Source: CAZADH01 sp964483805 (GTDB lineage Bacteria > Muiribacteriota > Ozemobacteria > Ozemobacterales > Ozemobacteraceae). Taken from it: a DNA stretch of 26,515 nt. The DNA lies in contig CAZADH010000050.1 of the NCBI GenBank assembly GCA_964483805.1, forward strand, positions 1 through 26,515, in the 5' to 3' direction. Position 1 is the first letter of the stretch. Each line of letters starts with the position of its first letter. Below are positions 23,302 to 26,515 of this stretch, one piece after another. A model generated the notes under the pieces. That model saw only the letters and a program-made list of their open reading frames with translations. It did no database searches and had not been told where the DNA came from. The position numbers were made by a program, and so were the translations under genes.

Positions 23302-24066
23302 ATGTTTCGGACGATCCGAAACTTTTTTGTTGTACAGGCATTGTTTTTCGCTCTGGCGACCGGTGTCGGCGCAACCACCCCGGCCAGCCCGACGTCGACC
23401 GCGCGAACGGCGACGCCGGCCGAAGCAATACCTGGTATTTCTCCGACCCTGACTGCCGTCGCCACCCCGAGTGCCGACAACGAGCTCTTGTTCGGGCCTG
23501 GCGAGACCCTGGCGGCCACCAACACCGCGCCGATCATCATCGATTCCCCGCTCGAGACCTCGTTGCGCATCATGACATCGCTGGTGTTCGTCATTCTGCT
23601 GGTGCTGGCGATCAGTTGGTGGTTCCAGCGCCGATCGGGGCTCAACCGCGCCGCCTTCGGCCGCACGCTCGGGATCATGCCGCTCGACAACAAACATTGT
23701 TTGTATCTCGTCGAGATCCTCGGGCGCGTGCTGGTTCTCGGGGTCACCGACCAGAGCATCAACGTGCTGTGCGAGATCGATGATCCCACCACGCTCGACG
23801 CCCTGAAACTGGATCCCAAGACCGCGAACCCGGTGTTGTCGGAACACCTCGGGTCGATGTTCGGGTTTCTCGCCCGGGCCAAAGCGCGCATCCTCGGCGA
23901 AGAGGGCACTGCCGTCGGCATCGAGCAGCGGACGCGGGCCACCGAGGAGCAGGTGCGCCGCATCCAGGATCTCCTGATCAAACGCGAAGCGACGAACCGC
24001 GACGGAACGGCCGCCGACACCGCACGCGACGGCCAATCCCCACGACCTCCGGAGGGCACACGATGA
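23302..24066 (+). CDS. fliO: Flagellar biosynthesis protein FliO
   Basis: FliO assists assembly of the FliP ring of the export gate. The 254-residue protein has a signal-like hydrophobic N-terminus (about 7-24), a Thr/Ala/Pro-rich outer segment, one transmembrane helix (about 88-107) and a cytoplasmic FliO domain with LGIMPLDNKHCLYLVEILGR and LVLGVTDQSINVL. The family is poorly conserved; position before fliP and the domain pattern support the call. GGAGGA precedes ATG 23302, and the stop overlaps fliP as ATGA. Confidence 0.9.
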   Translation: MFRTIRNFFVVQALFFALATGVGATTPASPTSTARTATPAEAIPGISPTLTAVATPSADNELLFGPGETLAATNTAPIIIDSPLETSLRIMTSLVFVILLVLAISWWFQRRSGLNRAAFGRTLGIMPLDNKHCLYLVEILGRVLVLGVTDQSINVLCEIDDPTTLDALKLDPKTANPVLSEHLGSMFGFLARAKARILGEEGTAVGIEQRTRATEEQVRRIQDLLIKREATNRDGTAADTARDGQSPRPPEGTR

Positions 24067-24914
24067 CGGCACGGGTGCGTCTGCTTTGGCTCGCCATCGT
24101 CTGCCTGTTTCTCGTGCCGGCCGCGTTCGCGCAAACGCCGGCGCCGTCCGCCGTCAGCCGTCCCCGTGCCCCGGTCGCCACCACCGATGAGACCCGCGTG
24201 CAACCGATCACGCCCCAGGAAACCCCGTTCCCGATCCCCCGCATCCGCGTCGACATCGATCCGACCAGGGAACGTGGCCAGATCGGCACCTCGATGCAGA
24301 TCCTGTTCCTGCTCACCATTCTCTCGCTGGCCCCATCGATCCTGATCATGTTCACGAGTTTCACGCGCATCCTCATCGTGTTGAGTTTCGTCCGCCGCGC
24401 GCTGACCACTCAGCAGGAACCCAGCAACCAGATTCTCATCGGCCTCGCCCTGTTCCTCACGTTCTACACGATGTCGCCGGTTCTCAACGAGATCAATACA
24501 AAGTCTTTACAGCCGTTCTTCAACAAAGACATCGATTATGCCGAGGCCTACAACCGCGGCATCCAGCCGATTCGCGAGTTCATGTTCAAGCACACGCGCA
24601 AGACCGACCTGTCGCTGTTTCTGGGCATCGAGGGCGGCAAGAAACCAGAGCGCAAGGGCGACGTCTCGACGATCGCCCTCACCGCGGCGTTCATCACCAG
24701 CGAGATCCGCACGGCGTTCCAGATGGGCGTCATCATCTTTCTGCCGTTCCTGGTCATCGATCTCGTCGTGGCCTCGACCCTGATGTCGATGGGCATGATC
24801 ATGCTGCCACCGGTGATGATCTCGCTTCCCTTCAAGATCCTCTTGTTCGTCATGGTCGACGGCTGGAACCTGGTCATCAAGTCGCTGGTGTTGTCGTTCG
24901 GAGGTAACGCGTGA
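24063..24914 (+). CDS. fliP: Flagellar export gate protein FliP
   Basis: FliP forms the pentameric core of the flagellar export gate. The 283-residue protein starts with a signal peptide (LLWLAIVCLFLVPAAFAQ), then a Pro-rich stretch of about 50 residues. The conserved body follows: LFLLTILSLAPSILIMFTSF, RRALTTQQEPSNQILIGLAL, the periplasmic loop, ITSEIRTAFQMGVIIFLPFL and the final MVDGWNLVIKSLVLSF. It is longer than E. coli FliP (245) in the N-terminal extension. The stop overlaps the fliQ GTG. Confidence 0.97.
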   Translation: MTARVRLLWLAIVCLFLVPAAFAQTPAPSAVSRPRAPVATTDETRVQPITPQETPFPIPRIRVDIDPTRERGQIGTSMQILFLLTILSLAPSILIMFTSFTRILIVLSFVRRALTTQQEPSNQILIGLALFLTFYTMSPVLNEINTKSLQPFFNKDIDYAEAYNRGIQPIREFMFKHTRKTDLSLFLGIEGGKKPERKGDVSTIALTAAFITSEIRTAFQMGVIIFLPFLVIDLVVASTLMSMGMIMLPPVMISLPFKILLFVMVDGWNLVIKSLVLSFGGNA

Positions 24915-25180
24915 CCGAGATCACGCTGTTGACCCTGTTGCGCGAAACGATCCAGATCTCGCTGCTCCTGTCGATGCCGGTGCTGCTCATCGGCACCTTC
25001 ATGGGGGTTCTCGTGAGCATCGTCCAGACCGCCACCAGCATCCAGGAACAGAGCCTGTCGTTCATTCCGAAGCTGCTGGCCACCTTGCTCACGCTCGTTC
25101 TGCTCGGTCCCTGGATGCTCTCGACCTTGATGGCGTTCACCGTGCGCCTGCTGGGCACCTTGCAGACGTTTGGCCGCTAG
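24911..25180 (+). CDS. fliQ: Flagellar export gate protein FliQ
   Basis: FliQ is a two-helix membrane protein of the export gate. It has 89 residues, the family size, with LLLSMPVLLIGTFMGVLVSI and QTATSIQEQSLSFIPKLLA as diagnostic segments. The GTG start at 24911 is nested in the fliP stop, with GGAGG a few bases upstream. Confidence 0.96.
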   Translation: MTEITLLTLLRETIQISLLLSMPVLLIGTFMGVLVSIVQTATSIQEQSLSFIPKLLATLLTLVLLGPWMLSTLMAFTVRLLGTLQTFGR

Positions 25181-25186
25181 CGCCCG

Positions 25187-26002
25187 ATGGCCGCTCCCGT
25201 TGCACCGCTCGATATCTTCGCTCTCACCGAGGCCAACTTTCTGCGGGTGTTCGGCATCTATCTGCTCTCGGTCGTTCGCGTTTCGGGTCTGATCATCAAC
25301 CTACCTGCATTCGGCGAGAGCGTGATCCCGACGCGGGCCAAAGCGGCCCTGGCTGCGGTGATGACTTTTCTTCTGCTGCCGTATCTGGCGCGCACCCAAC
25401 AACTGCCCGACCTGACCGTTTTCGGGTATGGCCTGGTGGTCATTCGCGAACTCGTCATCGGCCTCACCCTCGGCCTTCTGGTGTTGATGGTCATCGACAC
25501 GCTCAAATTTGCGGGTGAACTGATCGGCATGCAAATCGGGTTCTCCTTCGTCCAGGTCGTGGACCCTGAGAGCAACCGCGAAATGGCGATCATTGCCGAG
25601 ATTCTCCAGGTCGTCGGCGTCTTGTTCTTTCTCGTGCTCGGGGGGCACCTGATCGTCATGCAGGCTGTCGCCGAGAGCTTTCACATCGTGCCCCTCAATG
25701 GCCTGCAGGTGCCGGGAAGCGTGGTCGCCCAGATCACCACGTCGGTCAGTTCATTGATTGCGATCGGCCTGCGCATCGCCATGCCGGTCATCGGCGTCAT
25801 TCTGATCGGCGACGTGGCGCTGGGCATCATCGCCCGGACCGTGCCCCGCATGAACGTTTTCGAGGTCGGCTTCCCGATCAAGATCTTTCTGGGTGTCATC
25901 CTCATCGTCCTGATGTCGTCGCGGTTCGCCCCGCTGATCCGTGAACTCGTGCAGCGTGCCTATGGGCAGTTCAACACGATTCTCAACCTGATGGGTCAGT
26001 AA
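25187..26002 (+). CDS. fliR: Flagellar export gate protein FliR
   Basis: FliR completes the FliP5Q4R1 gate. The 271-residue protein is almost wholly hydrophobic, with about six to eight membrane segments. The conserved region around GELIGMQIGFSFVQVVDPES and the C-terminal NVFEVGFPIKIFLG mark the family. It begins 6 bases after the fliQ stop, with little ribosome-site sequence in between, so translational coupling is likely. Confidence 0.96.
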   Translation: MAAPVAPLDIFALTEANFLRVFGIYLLSVVRVSGLIINLPAFGESVIPTRAKAALAAVMTFLLLPYLARTQQLPDLTVFGYGLVVIRELVIGLTLGLLVLMVIDTLKFAGELIGMQIGFSFVQVVDPESNREMAIIAEILQVVGVLFFLVLGGHLIVMQAVAESFHIVPLNGLQVPGSVVAQITTSVSSLIAIGLRIAMPVIGVILIGDVALGIIARTVPRMNVFEVGFPIKIFLGVILIVLMSSRFAPLIRELVQRAYGQFNTILNLMGQ

Positions 26003-26006
26003 TCTC

Positions 26007-26515
26007 GTGCCCTGCATCGACATGCTGCGATCCGACATGGCCCCCCGTTTCGCACCCGCAGGGGGGCTTGCGGAAAGCCGCAGTCGCCTGGGCCGGTTCT
26101 CTGCCCTGCCGTTCGACCTGCAGTTGTTCGCGGGCGAAAAAACCGAACCGGCCACCGAGAAGCGTCGCGAGGAAGCGCGCGAACGTGGCAATGTCGCCAA
26201 GAGCACCGATATCAACTCGGTCCTGCTGCTGCTGGCCGCCTTCTTGACCTTGCGCTACTACGGACCGCAAATGTTCGAGACGATGTCGCACTTTCTGCGC
26301 TACTCCCTCGAGCACGCGATTCACCTCAACCTGACGCCATACACCGTAAATACGTTGTTCACCGAGACGGTTCTCATCCTGATCAAGCTGCTGCTGCCGT
26401 TGTTTCTCGTGCTGGTGGTGACCGGGGTCATGGCCAATCTCGCGCAAACCGGGTTCCTTTTTTCGACCGAAGCGCTCATGCCCGATCTCAACAAAATCAA
26501 TCCGATTGCCGGCAT
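26007..26515 (+). CDS. flhB: Flagellar export switch protein FlhB, N-terminal part (cut by window end)
   Basis: FlhB controls the export gate and is the target of the FliK length signal. The recognisable family sequence begins at DLQLFAGEKTEPATEKRREE and continues with ARERGNVAKSTDINS, then membrane helices up to LAQTGFLF; the cleavage domain lies outside. Three in-frame starts are possible (GTG 26007, ATG 26022, ATG 26037), none with a clear ribosome site. All leave 20-30 extra residues before the usual N-terminus. I give the first, which is closest to the fliR stop. A run of C then G around 26041-26066 can form a hairpin. Confidence 0.93.
   Translation, partial: MPCIDMLRSDMAPRFAPAGGLAESRSRLGRFSALPFDLQLFAGEKTEPATEKRREEARERGNVAKSTDINSVLLLLAAFLTLRYYGPQMFETMSHFLRYSLEHAIHLNLTPYTVNTLFTETVLILIKLLLPLFLVLVVTGVMANLAQTGFLFSTEALMPDLNKINPIAG

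Overview
This 26.5 kb window is a GC-rich chromosomal segment (about 60-65% G+C by eye) carrying one long flagellar biosynthesis cluster. Almost everything is read on the + strand, with tight spacing and many ATGA/GTGA/TGATG stop-start overlaps. The order is xerC/xerD-like recombinase, hslV, hslU, flgB, flgC, fliE, fliF, fliG, a FliG C-domain paralog, fliH, fliI, fliJ, a lytic transglycosylase, a MotE/YlxF-like gene, [one minus-strand secreted-protein gene], fliK, flgD, a TIGR02530-type gene, flgE, flbD/swrD, fliL, fliM, fliY/fliN, cheY, fliO, fliP, fliQ, fliR, flhB. This is nearly the fla/che order of Bacillus and Clostridia, including the xerC-hslVU lead-in, but codY is absent and the base composition and proteins do not look like low-GC Firmicutes. 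I infer a motile, possibly diderm, environmental bacterium outside the best-studied phyla. Candidatus Riflebacteria/Ozemobacteria is one guess at low confidence; a GC-rich Firmicutes lineage is another.

Region by region: 1-2352 is housekeeping (recombinase and HslUV protease). 2379-7256 encodes the proximal rod (FlgB, FlgC, FliE), MS ring (FliF) and switch ring (FliG plus a FliG-C paralog). 7321-11801 encodes the export ATPase complex (FliH, FliI, FliJ), a peptidoglycan-cutting enzyme and a membrane-anchored MotE-like protein. 11802-12749 is a break, with a convergent hairpin, one minus-strand secreted-protein gene and a divergent spacer. 12750-19656 is the hook module (FliK, FlgD, the TIGR02530 protein, a giant 1135-residue FlgE and FlbD), with a 483-bp structured non-coding leader in front of flgE. 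19776-26515 encodes FliL, the C-ring proteins FliM and FliY, CheY, and the export gate FliO, FliP, FliQ, FliR and FlhB (cut by the window end). No motA/motB is present.

The least ordinary elements are the FliG-C paralog, the four-repeat insertion in FlgE, the folded leader upstream of flgE with a seven-codon ORF and a perfect palindrome, the 39%-methionine tandem repeat in the FliY linker, the lone minus-strand secreted protein, and an apparently over-represented word GTCAATAC(A). Promoter-like sequences precede fliL and fliM. Protein calls rest on motif recognition; no database search was run.
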